Shown here: positions 1-9,518 of the stretch, in pieces | Layout: each line of letters starts with the position of its first letter | Numbering within the stretch: position 1 is the stretch's first letter | Origin: Formosa algae | Lineage (GTDB): Bacteria > Bacteroidota > Bacteroidia > Flavobacteriales > Flavobacteriaceae | Direction: 5' to 3' | NCBI RefSeq assembly: GCF_001439665.1 | Contig: NZ_LMAK01000036.1 | Location: forward strand, 1-64,000 | DNA length: 64,000 bases | Position numbers and translations under genes: made by a program | The notes under the pieces: generated by a model | Told to the model about the DNA's origin: nothing | Database searches by the model: none | What the model saw: only the letters and a program-made list of their open reading frames with translations

Positions 1-983
1 AAGATAATGGCGGGATTATTACTGAAGCAGATTTAGCAAATTATGAAGCCAAATGGCGGACACCCGTTGTATTTAATTACGACGATTTAAAAATTATTTC
101 TATGTCACCTCCATCTAGTGGAGGGATTTGCTTAGGACAAATCATGAACATGATTGCACCTTACAATTTAAGTGAATTAGGACACAACAGTACCAAAACC
201 ATACAAATTATTACTGAAGCAGAACGCCGTGCCTATGCCGATAGAAGTTACTATTTAGGTGATCCAGATTTTGTTGAAATTCCAACCGAAATGTTAATGA
301 GCGACGCCTATCTTAAAGACCGCATGTCTAATGTTTCTCTAGATCAAGCTACATTATCTTCTTCCTTAAAACACGGGAATGTCACTTTAGTTGAAAGTGA
401 TGAAACCACCCATTATTCTATAGTCGATCAATTTGGGAATGCCATTGCCGTCACAACCACTTTAAATGGTGCTTATGGTTCTAAATTATATTGTTCAGAA
501 TTGGGATTCTTTTTAAATAATGAAATGGACGATTTTAGCAGTAAACCCGGTGAGCCAAATATGTTTGGATTAATTGGTGCTGAAGCCAATAGTATTGCGC
601 CACAAAAACGCATGCTAAGTTCTATGACACCAACTATTGTTGAAAAAGAGGGCGAATTATACATGACCGTTGGAACGCCAGGAGGTTCAACCATAATTAC
701 TTGTGTATTGCAAACCATTTTAAATGTATACGATTTTAATATGGGTATGCAAGAAGCCGTTAATGCACCACGCTTTCATCACCAATGGTTACCAGACGAA
801 GTGCTTATGGAACCCAACAAATTTAATCGTGAAACCATTTCAGAATTAGAGTCTAAAGGGTATCATATTAATGAAGAAGATGCACCTATTATTGGTCGTG
901 TAGATGGTATTTTAAAACTAAAAGATGGCACTTTAGAAGCTGGAGCAGATTATCGTGGCGACGATACTGCAATTGGATTTTAA
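1..983 (+). CDS. ggt: Gamma-glutamyltranspeptidase, 3' part (start outside window)
   Basis: Only the 3' part is present: the frame is open from base 3 and the start lies before the window. The enzyme cuts itself before a threonine, which becomes the nucleophile that removes the gamma-glutamyl group from glutathione, usually in the periplasm. The cleavage motif T-T-H-Y-S is at 405-419, and the first Thr is the expected nucleophile. VTTTLNGAYGS follows, and the glycine-rich GTPGGST of the small-subunit active site is at 672-692. About 326 codons are seen, so roughly the first 40 percent of a typical precursor is missing. Nothing looks broken in the visible part. The family assignment is firm from the motifs; the physiological role is known only from the family. 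Confidence 0.93.
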   Translation, partial: DNGGIITEADLANYEAKWRTPVVFNYDDLKIISMSPPSSGGICLGQIMNMIAPYNLSELGHNSTKTIQIITEAERRAYADRSYYLGDPDFVEIPTEMLMSDAYLKDRMSNVSLDQATLSSSLKHGNVTLVESDETTHYSIVDQFGNAIAVTTTLNGAYGSKLYCSELGFFLNNEMDDFSSKPGEPNMFGLIGAEANSIAPQKRMLSSMTPTIVEKEGELYMTVGTPGGSTIITCVLQTILNVYDFNMGMQEAVNAPRFHHQWLPDEVLMEPNKFNRETISELESKGYHINEEDAPIIGRVDGILKLKDGTLEAGADYRGDDTAIGF

Positions 984-1013
984 ATCTTAATTTTGTAAAA
1001 CTAAATCACGACT

Positions 1014-1730
1014 ATGTCTGCAAAGAAAATTCTTAAAATATGCGGTGGAATTATTGTATTCCTAACCTTACCTACATTATTATTTTTCGGCTATCTATAT
1101 TTTAAATACGACGAAGATTTACCTCAAGGCACACCATCAAAAGCGGCAGATGTTGTTGCACAAAACATGTTAGACGCTTTAGACTACGAAGCATATAAAA
1201 AAACAAATTATATTGAATGGACATTTAGTAAGCGTCATCATTTTAAATGGAAAAAAAATGAAAATTTTTGTGAAGTCTATTGGAAGAATTTGAGAGTAGA
1301 TTTACAATTAGATTCTCCAAATTCAAGTGACGTGTTTGTGGATAATGTGCAACTTTCCTCCGAAGAGTCTAAAGAATATATAGACAAAGCGGTAAACTAT
1401 TTTAATAACGATTCCTTCTGGATTGTAGCCCCTTACAAAGTATTTGATCCTGGAACAACTCGAAGTTTAATTCCGTTAGAGCATAATAGACAAGGCTTAT
1501 TAATTTCCTACTCGTCTGGCGGAAGCACCCCAGGAGATTCTTACATGTGGCTATTGGATGAAGATTACAAACCTACTGCTTTTAAAATGTGGGTATCTAT
1601 TTTACCTTTAAACGGCTTAGAAGCATCTTGGAGTGATTGGACCACAACAGAAACAGGTTTAAAACTACCAGAATTTCATAAATTATTGTTTCTAGGTTTA
1701 GATATTACAGATATTAAAACAGCCTTTTAG
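1014..1730 (+). CDS. Membrane-anchored protein of unknown function
   Basis: I do not recognise this 238-residue protein. It has a short positively charged N-terminus and one hydrophobic helix at about residues 7-29, so it is probably an inner-membrane protein with its bulk in the periplasm, or one with an uncleaved signal. The remainder is soluble and rich in Trp, Tyr and charged residues, with no recognisable catalytic motif. It starts 30 bp after the gamma-glutamyltranspeptidase stop on the same strand, so the two may be co-transcribed. An inverted repeat follows at 1780-1804. Confidence 0.75.
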   Translation: MSAKKILKICGGIIVFLTLPTLLFFGYLYFKYDEDLPQGTPSKAADVVAQNMLDALDYEAYKKTNYIEWTFSKRHHFKWKKNENFCEVYWKNLRVDLQLDSPNSSDVFVDNVQLSSEESKEYIDKAVNYFNNDSFWIVAPYKVFDPGTTRSLIPLEHNRQGLLISYSSGGSTPGDSYMWLLDEDYKPTAFKMWVSILPLNGLEASWSDWTTTETGLKLPEFHKLLFLGLDITDIKTAF

Positions 1731-1779
1731 TTTCAAACTCTAAAAACTAAGAATACCACAACACAAACTTTATTTTAAG

Positions 1780-1804
1780 AATTCTGATTATTAAATTCAG
1801 AATT
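1780..1804. repeat. Inverted repeat after the 1014-1730 gene
   Basis: AATTCTGA (1780-1787) and TCAGAATT (1797-1804) form a perfect 8-bp stem with a 9-base loop, and A/T-rich flanks can extend it. There is no T-tract, so a terminator role is only possible. The rest of 1731-1938 shows no gene; it ends in a -7-like box TAATTTTG at 1909-1916 before the next start. Confidence 0.4.
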
Positions 1805-1938
1805 AAAAACCACTTAAATTATCATATTCAATATTTTAACGACATATAATTCTTACAGCTGTTTTTTAAAAACACTTTAGAAATACATATTTTGAAGATA
1901 TAATTTATTAATTTTGATTAACCAACTAATTGTAACGC

Positions 1939-2598
1939 ATGCATAACCATTTATTAAAAGCTTTAAGTAATTATATTACTCCAGACCTTGTTGCACGAGC
2001 TGCAGATACCCTAGACGAATCTGAAACTAGCGTATTCAAAGCCATGTCTGCCGCCATTCCAACGCTTTTAATTGGACTCTTAAATAAAACAAATGATATT
2101 CCTGTTATAGAGAAGATTGTCAATCTGGCGAATAATGAGGCTTTAAATACGGATAATATTCTATCAGATTTACCGTCACTGCTTACAGATAAAGGCGATC
2201 CAGTAACTTTAAAAAATGGCACAAGTGTACTACAATTGCTGTTTGAGGATAAGCAACCTAAATTATTCGAGACTTTAGAAAAAACGGTGAGTATAAAAAA
2301 ATCGTCTATTTTTAGACTAATCCTTATGTCAGCTCCTATGGTTTTGGCACACATTAAAGACACTAATTTAAATACCGAGCAACTCATTAAAAGCTTAACC
2401 TCTGAAAAAGATGAAATTTTAAAAGCTGCTCCTTTAGGCTTACAAGCTTTACTCGATCAGCAACCCGTAATCCAGCCTGAAGTTAAAACAAGAATTAAAA
2501 AAGTAAAACCAAAACACACAGAACGTGTAAAACACAGATGGATTATTCCATTATTAATTTTTGTAGCTGCTATTTTAATGCTTGTAATTATGAGTTAA
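1939..2598 (+). CDS. DUF937 family protein with C-terminal membrane anchor
   Basis: A 219-residue protein whose first 150 residues match the DUF937 pattern: a helical protein with L-x-x-Y-x-T-P-x-L-V near the start (residues 8-18), then S-x-V-x-K-A and an A-x-P-T-L-L-I-G-L-L-N-K segment. The family function is not known. A basic stretch around residues 185-203 precedes a hydrophobic helix (about 204-218), which suggests tail-anchoring in the inner membrane. A -7-like promoter box TAATTTTG lies at 1909-1916, 22 bp before the ATG, so the gene probably has its own promoter. The family call is from pattern memory and is moderately sure. Confidence 0.7.
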   Translation: MHNHLLKALSNYITPDLVARAADTLDESETSVFKAMSAAIPTLLIGLLNKTNDIPVIEKIVNLANNEALNTDNILSDLPSLLTDKGDPVTLKNGTSVLQLLFEDKQPKLFETLEKTVSIKKSSIFRLILMSAPMVLAHIKDTNLNTEQLIKSLTSEKDEILKAAPLGLQALLDQQPVIQPEVKTRIKKVKPKHTERVKHRWIIPLLIFVAAILMLVIMS

Positions 2599-2806
2599 CA
2601 CAAAGTAGTTACTTCAATACAAATTCTGAATAAACACTTAATAGTAAGATTGTTATTAAAAATTACAACATGTAAATACATCTTAAAACTAAATGAATTT
2701 TAAAAATTAATTTTCATTAACTTTCTATACTTTATTCTTGAAAAACGACTTCTTTTTTAACACTTTACTAAGACGTTAGGCGTTTCCTTTTTCATCATAA
2801 AATCTG

Positions 2807-2814
2807 TATCTTTG
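2807..2814 (+). promoter_or_regulatory. Bacteroidota -7 promoter box before uvrA
   Basis: TATCTTTG matches the TAnnTTTG -7 consensus of Bacteroidota sigma-ABfA promoters. I see no convincing TTG at the -33 position. The box overlaps a TTG triplet at 2812 that could be mistaken for a start codon; transcription would begin near 2820, so the ATG at 2830 is the real start. Confidence 0.6.
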
Positions 2815-2829
2815 AAACTTTGCATTTAT

Positions 2830-5661
2830 ATGAGCAATTTCGAAGAACATATTGAAGTTAAAGGTGCCAGAGTGCACAATTTAAAGAATATAGACGTCTC
2901 TATTCCCAGAGACAAACTCGTAGTAATTACGGGTTTATCTGGTAGTGGAAAATCGTCTTTGGCTTTCGACACCATTTATGCCGAAGGTCAGCGGCGTTAT
3001 ATAGAAACGTTTTCGGCGTATGCACGGCAGTTTTTGGGAGGGTTAGAACGACCAGATGTCGATAAAATTGATGGATTGTCTCCTGTAATTGCCATTGAAC
3101 AAAAAACGACGAGTAAATCGCCTCGTTCTACAGTAGGTACAATAACAGAGATTTACGATTTTTTACGTTTATTGTATGCCAGAGCAAGTGATGCTTATAG
3201 CTACAACTCTGGAGAACAAATGGTAAGCTATAGCGACGAGCAAATTAAAAAATTAATTATTGAAGATTATCAAGGGAAACGCATAAACATTCTTGCGCCC
3301 GTGGTACGATCAAGAAAAGGACATTACAGAGAATTATTTGAGCAAATTGCCAAACAAGGTTTTGTAAAAGTGAGAACAGACGGCGAAATTAGAGACCTTG
3401 TTAAAGGCATGAAATTAGACCGTTATAAAAATCACGATATTGAAATTGTAATCGACAGGTTAAAAATTGATAATTCTGCCGATAACGATAAACGCCTTTC
3501 AGAAACCATAAATACAGCCATGTATCATGGTGATGATGTGTTAATGGTAATAGATCATGACACAAACGAAGCACGTTACTTTAGTCGTTTATTAATGTGT
3601 CCGTCTACAGGTATCTCGTACCCAAATCCTGAACCTAATAATTTTTCGTTTAACTCTCCAAAAGGAGCTTGCCCTAAGTGTAATGGTATCGGACAATTAT
3701 ATCAGGTTAATATTTCTAAAATTATTCCGGATCCGAGTTTATCCATAAAAGCAGGAGCTTTAGCACCACACGGACCAGAAAAAAACAGTTGGATTTTTAA
3801 ACAATTACAATTAATTGCTCAGCATTTTGATTTTAAATTAACAGATCCTTATAAAGATATTCCTGAAGCTGCCAAACACATGATTTTATATGGCGGAAAA
3901 GAAAAATTCTCTGTAGAAAGCAAAACGCTTGGTATAACCCGCGATTATAAAATAGATTTTGAAGGAGTTGCCAATTTTATTGAAAGTCAGTTTGAAAATG
4001 CACAAACCACTACTTTAAAGCGTTGGGCAAAAGATTACATGGACAAAGTAGAATGCGAAGAATGTGGAGGCTCTAGACTAAGAAAAGAATCTTTATATTT
4101 TAAAGTAAACGGTTTAAATATTGCAGAATTAGCGAATAAAGACGTTAGTGATTTATCCGTTTGGTTTAAAGACATCAATACACACTTATCGCATAAACAA
4201 CTTCAAATTGGTGAAGAAATTATAAAAGAAATCAGTACGCGTTTACAGTTTTTGCTGGATGTTGGTTTAGACTATTTATCTTTAAACAGAAGTTCTAAAT
4301 CGCTTTCTGGTGGAGAAGCACAGCGAATAAGACTGGCTACACAGATTGGATCGCAATTGGTTGGCGTACTTTATATCCTAGACGAACCTAGTATTGGTTT
4401 ACACCAACGCGACAACGAAAAATTAATCAATTCTCTAATTTCTCTTCGTGATGTCGGAAATTCTGTTATTGTGGTAGAACACGATAAGGATATGATTGAG
4501 CGTGCCGATTACGTAATAGATATCGGGCCAAAAGCAGGACGTTACGGCGGTGAAATTATTAGTGAAGGTACTCCAGAAGAATTATTAAAACAAAACACCT
4601 TAACTGCCGAATATTTAAACGGTACAAAAGTTATAGAAATTCCTAAAAAACGCCGCGAAGGGAACGGCCATGTACTAACCTTAAAAGGATGTACAGGAAA
4701 TAACCTTAAAAATGTAAGCGTATCTTTTCCTCTAGGTAAAATGATTGGTGTAACTGGGGTGTCTGGTAGCGGGAAATCGACTTTAATTAATGAAACCCTC
4801 TACCCTATTTTAAATGCCTATTATTTTAATGGTGTTAAGAAACCAATGCCTTATAAAAGCATTAAAGGGTTAGAACATTTAGATAAAGTGATTGATATTA
4901 ACCAATCGCCTATTGGTCGTACACCAAGAAGTAATCCTGCAACTTACACCGGAGTCTTTAGTGAAATTAGAAGTTTATTTGCTAAAATCCCTGAAGCTAT
5001 GATTAGAGGTTACAAACCTGGTCGTTTTAGTTTTAACGTAAAAGGCGGACGTTGCGAAACCTGTCAAGGTGGTGGTTTACGTGTTATTGAAATGAACTTT
5101 TTACCTGATGTTTATGTAGAATGCGAAACCTGTCAAGGAAAGCGTTTCAACAGAGAAACATTAGAAATTAGATATAAAGGAAAATCGATTAGTGATGTAT
5201 TAAACATGACCATTGATGAAGCGGTACCATTTTTCGAAAACATTCCTAAAATTCATAAAAAAGTAAAGACCATACAAGATGTAGGTTTAGGCTATATTAC
5301 ACTTGGACAACAAAGTACCACACTTTCTGGAGGAGAAGCTCAACGTATAAAACTAGCCACAGAATTAAGTAAACGTGACACCGGAAACACCTTTTACATT
5401 CTAGATGAACCGACAACAGGACTTCATTTTGAAGACATTCGTGTGCTAATGATTGTACTAAACAAATTAGCAGACAAAGGGAATACCGTACTTATTATTG
5501 AACACAATTTAGACGTCATTAAAACTGTAGACCATATTATAGATATTGGCTACGAAGGTGGTAAAGGCGGCGGAAAAGTGATTGTAGAAGGTACTCCTGA
5601 AGACGTCGCAAAACACAAAAAAAGTTACACAGCAAAATTCCTTAAAAAAGAATTACATTAG
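2830..5661 (+). CDS. uvrA: Excinuclease ABC subunit A
   Basis: UvrA is the damage-recognition ATPase of nucleotide excision repair; it scans DNA as a dimer and loads UvrB. The protein has 943 residues, the usual length. Two ABC modules are visible: Walker [10 protein letters not shown] at about 35-43 and GVSGSGKST at 643-651, with signatures LSGGEAQRI at 492 and again at 832. Zinc-binding CxxC pairs occur in each half (CPKCNG, CEECGG, CETCQG twice). The ATG at 2830 is chosen over an in-frame TTG at 2812 because the TTG lies inside the -7 promoter box. A LOG-family gene follows after 14 bp and is probably co-transcribed. Nothing unusual is seen. Confidence 0.97.
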   Translation: MSNFEEHIEVKGARVHNLKNIDVSIPRDKLVVITGLSGSGKSSLAFDTIYAEGQRRYIETFSAYARQFLGGLERPDVDKIDGLSPVIAIEQKTTSKSPRSTVGTITEIYDFLRLLYARASDAYSYNSGEQMVSYSDEQIKKLIIEDYQGKRINILAPVVRSRKGHYRELFEQIAKQGFVKVRTDGEIRDLVKGMKLDRYKNHDIEIVIDRLKIDNSADNDKRLSETINTAMYHGDDVLMVIDHDTNEARYFSRLLMCPSTGISYPNPEPNNFSFNSPKGACPKCNGIGQLYQVNISKIIPDPSLSIKAGALAPHGPEKNSWIFKQLQLIAQHFDFKLTDPYKDIPEAAKHMILYGGKEKFSVESKTLGITRDYKIDFEGVANFIESQFENAQTTTLKRWAKDYMDKVECEECGGSRLRKESLYFKVNGLNIAELANKDVSDLSVWFKDINTHLSHKQLQIGEEIIKEISTRLQFLLDVGLDYLSLNRSSKSLSGGEAQRIRLATQIGSQLVGVLYILDEPSIGLHQRDNEKLINSLISLRDVGNSVIVVEHDKDMIERADYVIDIGPKAGRYGGEIISEGTPEELLKQNTLTAEYLNGTKVIEIPKKRREGNGHVLTLKGCTGNNLKNVSVSFPLGKMIGVTGVSGSGKSTLINETLYPILNAYYFNGVKKPMPYKSIKGLEHLDKVIDINQSPIGRTPRSNPATYTGVFSEIRSLFAKIPEAMIRGYKPGRFSFNVKGGRCETCQGGGLRVIEMNFLPDVYVECETCQGKRFNRETLEIRYKGKSISDVLNMTIDEAVPFFENIPKIHKKVKTIQDVGLGYITLGQQSTTLSGGEAQRIKLATELSKRDTGNTFYILDEPTTGLHFEDIRVLMIVLNKLADKGNTVLIIEHNLDVIKTVDHIIDIGYEGGKGGGKVIVEGTPEDVAKHKKSYTAKFLKKELH

Positions 5662-5675
5662 CAATAGAAGATAAA

Positions 5676-6371
5676 ATGATTATGACAAAAGAACAACATC
5701 CTAAAGGTTGGAATGAAATAAAAACAAACGATTCATGGGCTATTTTTAAAATCATGGGTGAGTTTGTAAATGGTTTTGAAAAAATGAGTACCGTTGGTCC
5801 TTGTATCTCTATTTTTGGATCGGCTAGAACAAAACCAGAAGATAAATATTATCAATTAGCAGAACGTGTCGCTCATAAAATTGTAGACGAAGGTTATGGT
5901 GTTATTACAGGTGGCGGACCAGGAATTATGGAAGCCGGAAATAAAGGAGCACATTTAGGTGGCGGAACATCTGTAGGATTAAATATTAAATTACCGTTCG
6001 AGCAACATGATAATCCGTATATTAATCCAGATAAAAGCTTAGATTTCGACTACTTTTTTGTTCGTAAATTAATGTTTGTTAAATACTCCCAAGGCTTTGT
6101 AGTACTTCCAGGAGGATTCGGAACTTTAGATGAATTATTTGAATCTATTACCTTAATTCAAACAGGAAAAATAGAACAGTTTCCAATTATCTTAGTTGGT
6201 AAAGACTACTGGAAAGGGTTATTTGAATGGATAAAATCTACCATGTTGGCACAACATAATACCATTAGCGCTAAAGACTTAGACCTAATACATATTGTAG
6301 ATACTGAAGATGAAGTAGTTGACATTCTAAACGAGTTTTACAACCAATCTAATTTTAGTTTAAATTTTTAA
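5676..6371 (+). CDS. LOG family protein (TIGR00730 type)
   Basis: A 231-residue Rossmann-fold protein of the LOG family (once called lysine decarboxylase-like). Characterised members cleave nucleoside 5'-monophosphates to base and ribose phosphate, as in cytokinin activation. The two family motifs are present: GGGPGIMEAGNKGA (about residues 79-92) and PGGFGTLDE (about 146-154), which hold the phosphoribosyl site and the catalytic Arg/Glu. A second possible ATG lies at 5682. It follows uvrA by 14 bp, so they may share a transcript; the bacterial role of this protein cannot be told from sequence. Confidence 0.88.
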   Translation: MIMTKEQHPKGWNEIKTNDSWAIFKIMGEFVNGFEKMSTVGPCISIFGSARTKPEDKYYQLAERVAHKIVDEGYGVITGGGPGIMEAGNKGAHLGGGTSVGLNIKLPFEQHDNPYINPDKSLDFDYFFVRKLMFVKYSQGFVVLPGGFGTLDELFESITLIQTGKIEQFPIILVGKDYWKGLFEWIKSTMLAQHNTISAKDLDLIHIVDTEDEVVDILNEFYNQSNFSLNF

Positions 6372-6424
6372 CAGTAATAAAAACATTAAATTCCTTTAAA
6401 AATATACCTTTCCAATTCTATTAT

Positions 6425-6467
6425 TATGGTAATGCTTTAATACAGGTACAATTAAAGCATTACCATA
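6425..6467. repeat. Perfect 17-bp hairpin between the LOG gene and the M1-like gene
   Basis: Bases 6425-6441 and 6451-6467 are exact reverse complements (arm core GGTAATGCTTTAAT) around the 9-base loop ACAGGTACA. The 3' side continues into A-rich sequence rather than a T-run, so it is not a classical terminator on the plus strand. It fills most of the 139-bp gap. Confidence 0.7.
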
Positions 6468-6510
6468 AAATTTAAAAAAAATTGTTGAATTTTAAATTTT
6501 AATAAGTCGC

Positions 6511-9342
6511 TTGAGTTTACGAAGTATTTGCTTTGCATTATTCTTTCTTACAAACCTAATTGCTATTAGTCAAAACAAAATTGATGTAAAAGCTACTTTT
6601 GATGTGCCTTCTAAACAAATTCGTATATCTCAGACTATTCAGTATAAGAATACTACTCAAGATACACTAAACGCCATTTATTTAAACGACTGGGCAAATA
6701 GTTACTCTACCAAAACAACACCTTTAGCCAATCGTTTTGCCGATGAATATAAAACCAACTTTCATTTTGCTAAAAGTCAAGATCGTGGATTTACAGCCAT
6801 AACCAGCATTACCCAAAACAATCTTGAAGTCGATTTTAATCGTCTTAAAAATCAGCCAGATGTTTTAAAAATAAAGCTTTCAGAACCTTTACAAGGTGGT
6901 GAAACTTACACCCTAGAATTACATTATGTGGTTCAAATTCCTAACGATAATTTTACCCGTTACGGCTGGACTAACACAAACGATTTCAACTTAAGATATT
7001 GGTATATAACGCCTGCGGTTTACAACGGCAAATGGAATTATTACAGCAATAAAGATTTAGACGATTTATTTATTCCTGCAGCAGATTTGCATTTAGATAT
7101 TGAATTCCCGAGCTATTACACGCTGACTTCAGAATTAAAACGCGAACACACACAAATGCAAGATGGTAATACAGTGGTTACTTTAACAGGTAAAAACAGT
7201 GTCGATTCTAAATTATTTTTAAAGAAAACGTCAGATTTTAATACTATTGGTAACGATTCCTTTTCTATAGTGACCAATATTAATGATGAGAATTTAAATG
7301 AAATAGACCGCATTATCATCACAGATAAAATCATCACCTTTATTACAGATAATTTTGGATCTTATCCACATGATAAATTATTACTTTCTGAAATAGATTA
7401 CAAAAAGAATCCGATTTACGGACTCAATCAGCTTCCTAATTTTATACGACCATTTCCTAACCATTTTCAATATGAACTTAAACTGATAAAAACAGCTTTA
7501 AATAATTATTTTGAAAACATGCTATTCATTAATCCTAGAGAAGATTACTGGCTTAATGATGGGTTACAGGTCTATTATCTAATGAAATATGTAGATGAAT
7601 ATTATCCAAATATGAAGCTTTTTGGTACGCTTTCAAAGGTTTGGGGAATTCGTTCGTTTCATGCAACTCAACTTCAATTTAATAATCAATATAACTTTTT
7701 ATACATGCATATGGCACGCTCTAATCTCGACCAGCCATTAACCATGCGTAAAGATTCCTTATTAAAATTCAACTCTAATATTGCAAATAAATATAAAGCT
7801 GGTGTGGGTTTAAAATACCTTGAAGACTACTTAAACCACAATGTTATTCAAGAAACCATTAACAGTTATATGTCTTTGTATAAGCTAAAACAAACGTCTC
7901 CTAAAGACTTTGAAACGTTGCTACGTTGCAATACTAATAAAGATGTCGATTGGTTTTTTAACGATTATATCGCAACTAGACAAAAGATAGATTATAAAAT
8001 TAAAGGCTACGAGGTAGTAGGCGATTCGTTAGAAGTTACCATTAAAAACAAACGAAAAAATAGTATGCCCATTTCGCTATTCGGACTTAAAAACGATAGC
8101 ATTGTTTACAAAACCTGGATAAATAACATTACAGAAACAGAGCATATAACCATTCCTAAAGACAGTATAGATAAGTTGGTTTTAAACTACGATATGGTGG
8201 TGCCAGAATTCAACTTAAGAGACGATTGGAAATCGCTTAAAGGATTCTTATTCAATAATAAACCTTTACAATTTCGATTATTTAAAGATATAGAAGATCC
8301 TTATTATAGTCAAGTGTTTTTTATGCCCGATTTTACTTATAATTTTTACGATGGTTTTGCTCCTGGATTACGATTATACAATAAAACCATATTATCTAAA
8401 CCCTTTTTATATAGCTTAAGTCCGCGCTATGCTTTAAAAAGCAAGCAACTAGTTGGTAATGTAAGTTTAAGCTACACCCAACGTCCAGAAGATCAAGATT
8501 TATATTATATCAGATATGGTTTTTCTGGAGAGTATTCTAATTACGCACCAGATTTATCTTATACATCGTTTACACCGTATGTACAATTTAGATTTAGAAA
8601 TCGAGATGATTTTAGGGATAATAAAAACCAATACCTCACTATGAGATACATCAGTATTTCTAGAGAAGACGATCCTTCACAACAATTTACAGATGAAGAT
8701 CAGCCAGACTATGATGTCTTTAATTTGCGATATGGAAATACCAATCCGAATTTAAAAAATCATGTCACCGGTTTTACAGATTTACAACTGGCTAAAAACT
8801 TCGGAAAAATTGCTGTAAATTTTGAATATAGAAAACTCACAGAAAGCAATCGAAATTTTAATTTGCGCTTTTTTGCGGGTACTTTTTTATACAATAACAC
8901 CTATAAAACATCAGATTATTTTAGTTTTGCTTTAGACCGCCCAACAGATTACTTGTTCGATTACAACTACTTAGGCCGTTCTGAAGAATCTGGACTTCTA
9001 AGTCAGGAGTTAATTATTTCTGAAGGAGGTTTTAAGTCTAAATTAGAAACCCCTTTTGGAAACCAATGGATGACAACCTTAAACGGAGGTACAACCATTT
9101 GGAAATATTTAGAACTTTATGGTGATGTTGGTTTAGTAAAAAACCGAAATCTCCCTACAGAATTTGTATACGATACCGGATTCCGTTTAAATTTAATTAC
9201 AGATTATTTCGAACTCTATTTCCCTGTATATTCCAATTTAGGATGGGAAGTTTCTCAGCCCCATTATAGCGAAAAAATTAGGTTTGTTATTACCTTATCT
9301 CCAAAAACGCTACTCGGTTTATTTACAAGGCGCTGGTATTAA
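6511..9342 (+). CDS. Degenerate M1-peptidase-like protein with C-terminal outer-membrane barrel
   Basis: A 943-residue exported protein starting at TTG (6511); the signal peptide SLRSICFALFFLTNLIAIS follows directly and no in-frame ATG precedes it. Residues about 25-480 follow the M1 aminopeptidase layout: N-terminal beta domain, then a catalytic-domain equivalent with WLNDGLQVYY (from residue 347) where active enzymes have WLNEGFA-Y. The zinc motif HExxH expected about 20 residues earlier is replaced by KTALNNYFEN, so both His ligands are gone and peptidase activity is unlikely. Residues from about 590 to the end are rich in alternating aromatic strands (Y-x-F-x-Y) and finish in RWY, typical of an outer-membrane beta-barrel. 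It probably presents the dead peptidase fold in the periplasm. The exact function is unknown. Confidence 0.8.
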   Translation: MSLRSICFALFFLTNLIAISQNKIDVKATFDVPSKQIRISQTIQYKNTTQDTLNAIYLNDWANSYSTKTTPLANRFADEYKTNFHFAKSQDRGFTAITSITQNNLEVDFNRLKNQPDVLKIKLSEPLQGGETYTLELHYVVQIPNDNFTRYGWTNTNDFNLRYWYITPAVYNGKWNYYSNKDLDDLFIPAADLHLDIEFPSYYTLTSELKREHTQMQDGNTVVTLTGKNSVDSKLFLKKTSDFNTIGNDSFSIVTNINDENLNEIDRIIITDKIITFITDNFGSYPHDKLLLSEIDYKKNPIYGLNQLPNFIRPFPNHFQYELKLIKTALNNYFENMLFINPREDYWLNDGLQVYYLMKYVDEYYPNMKLFGTLSKVWGIRSFHATQLQFNNQYNFLYMHMARSNLDQPLTMRKDSLLKFNSNIANKYKAGVGLKYLEDYLNHNVIQETINSYMSLYKLKQTSPKDFETLLRCNTNKDVDWFFNDYIATRQKIDYKIKGYEVVGDSLEVTIKNKRKNSMPISLFGLKNDSIVYKTWINNITETEHITIPKDSIDKLVLNYDMVVPEFNLRDDWKSLKGFLFNNKPLQFRLFKDIEDPYYSQVFFMPDFTYNFYDGFAPGLRLYNKTILSKPFLYSLSPRYALKSKQLVGNVSLSYTQRPEDQDLYYIRYGFSGEYSNYAPDLSYTSFTPYVQFRFRNRDDFRDNKNQYLTMRYISISREDDPSQQFTDEDQPDYDVFNLRYGNTNPNLKNHVTGFTDLQLAKNFGKIAVNFEYRKLTESNRNFNLRFFAGTFLYNNTYKTSDYFSFALDRPTDYLFDYNYLGRSEESGLLSQELIISEGGFKSKLETPFGNQWMTTLNGGTTIWKYLELYGDVGLVKNRNLPTEFVYDTGFRLNLITDYFELYFPVYSNLGWEVSQPHYSEKIRFVITLSPKTLLGLFTRRWY

Positions 9343-9463
9343 ATTCTCGATTTTAATTAATAATTTATCAATAAAAGATAAATTACTTAACAATTCTTCA
9401 TAAAAACAAACACAAAGTTTGCTTTTACTACAAATTCCATATCATACTTAAGTCAAGTTAGAA

Positions 9464-9494
9464 TTGTAATAACCATTTAAATTGCATAAATTTG
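9464..9494 (+). promoter_or_regulatory. Promoter of the 2-oxoacid dehydrogenase E1 gene
   Basis: TTG at 9464-9466, 20 bp, then TAAATTTG at 9487-9494: a full match to the Bacteroidota TTG-N17-23-TAnnTTTG promoter. Transcription would start about 9500, leaving a short leader before the ATG at 9519. A TTG at 9492 lies within the -7 box and is not a start codon. A weak hairpin (TAATTTATC/GATAAATTA, 9361-9385) lies just after the upstream gene. Confidence 0.75.
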
Positions 9495-9518
9495 CACTTA
9501 TTCCAATACTTTCAAAAC

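Noticed and set aside
6425-6467. The 17-bp hairpin as an ordinary rho-independent terminator
   Set aside because: The plus strand continues AAATTTAAAAAAAATT without a T-run directly after the stem, unlike all clear terminators in the window.
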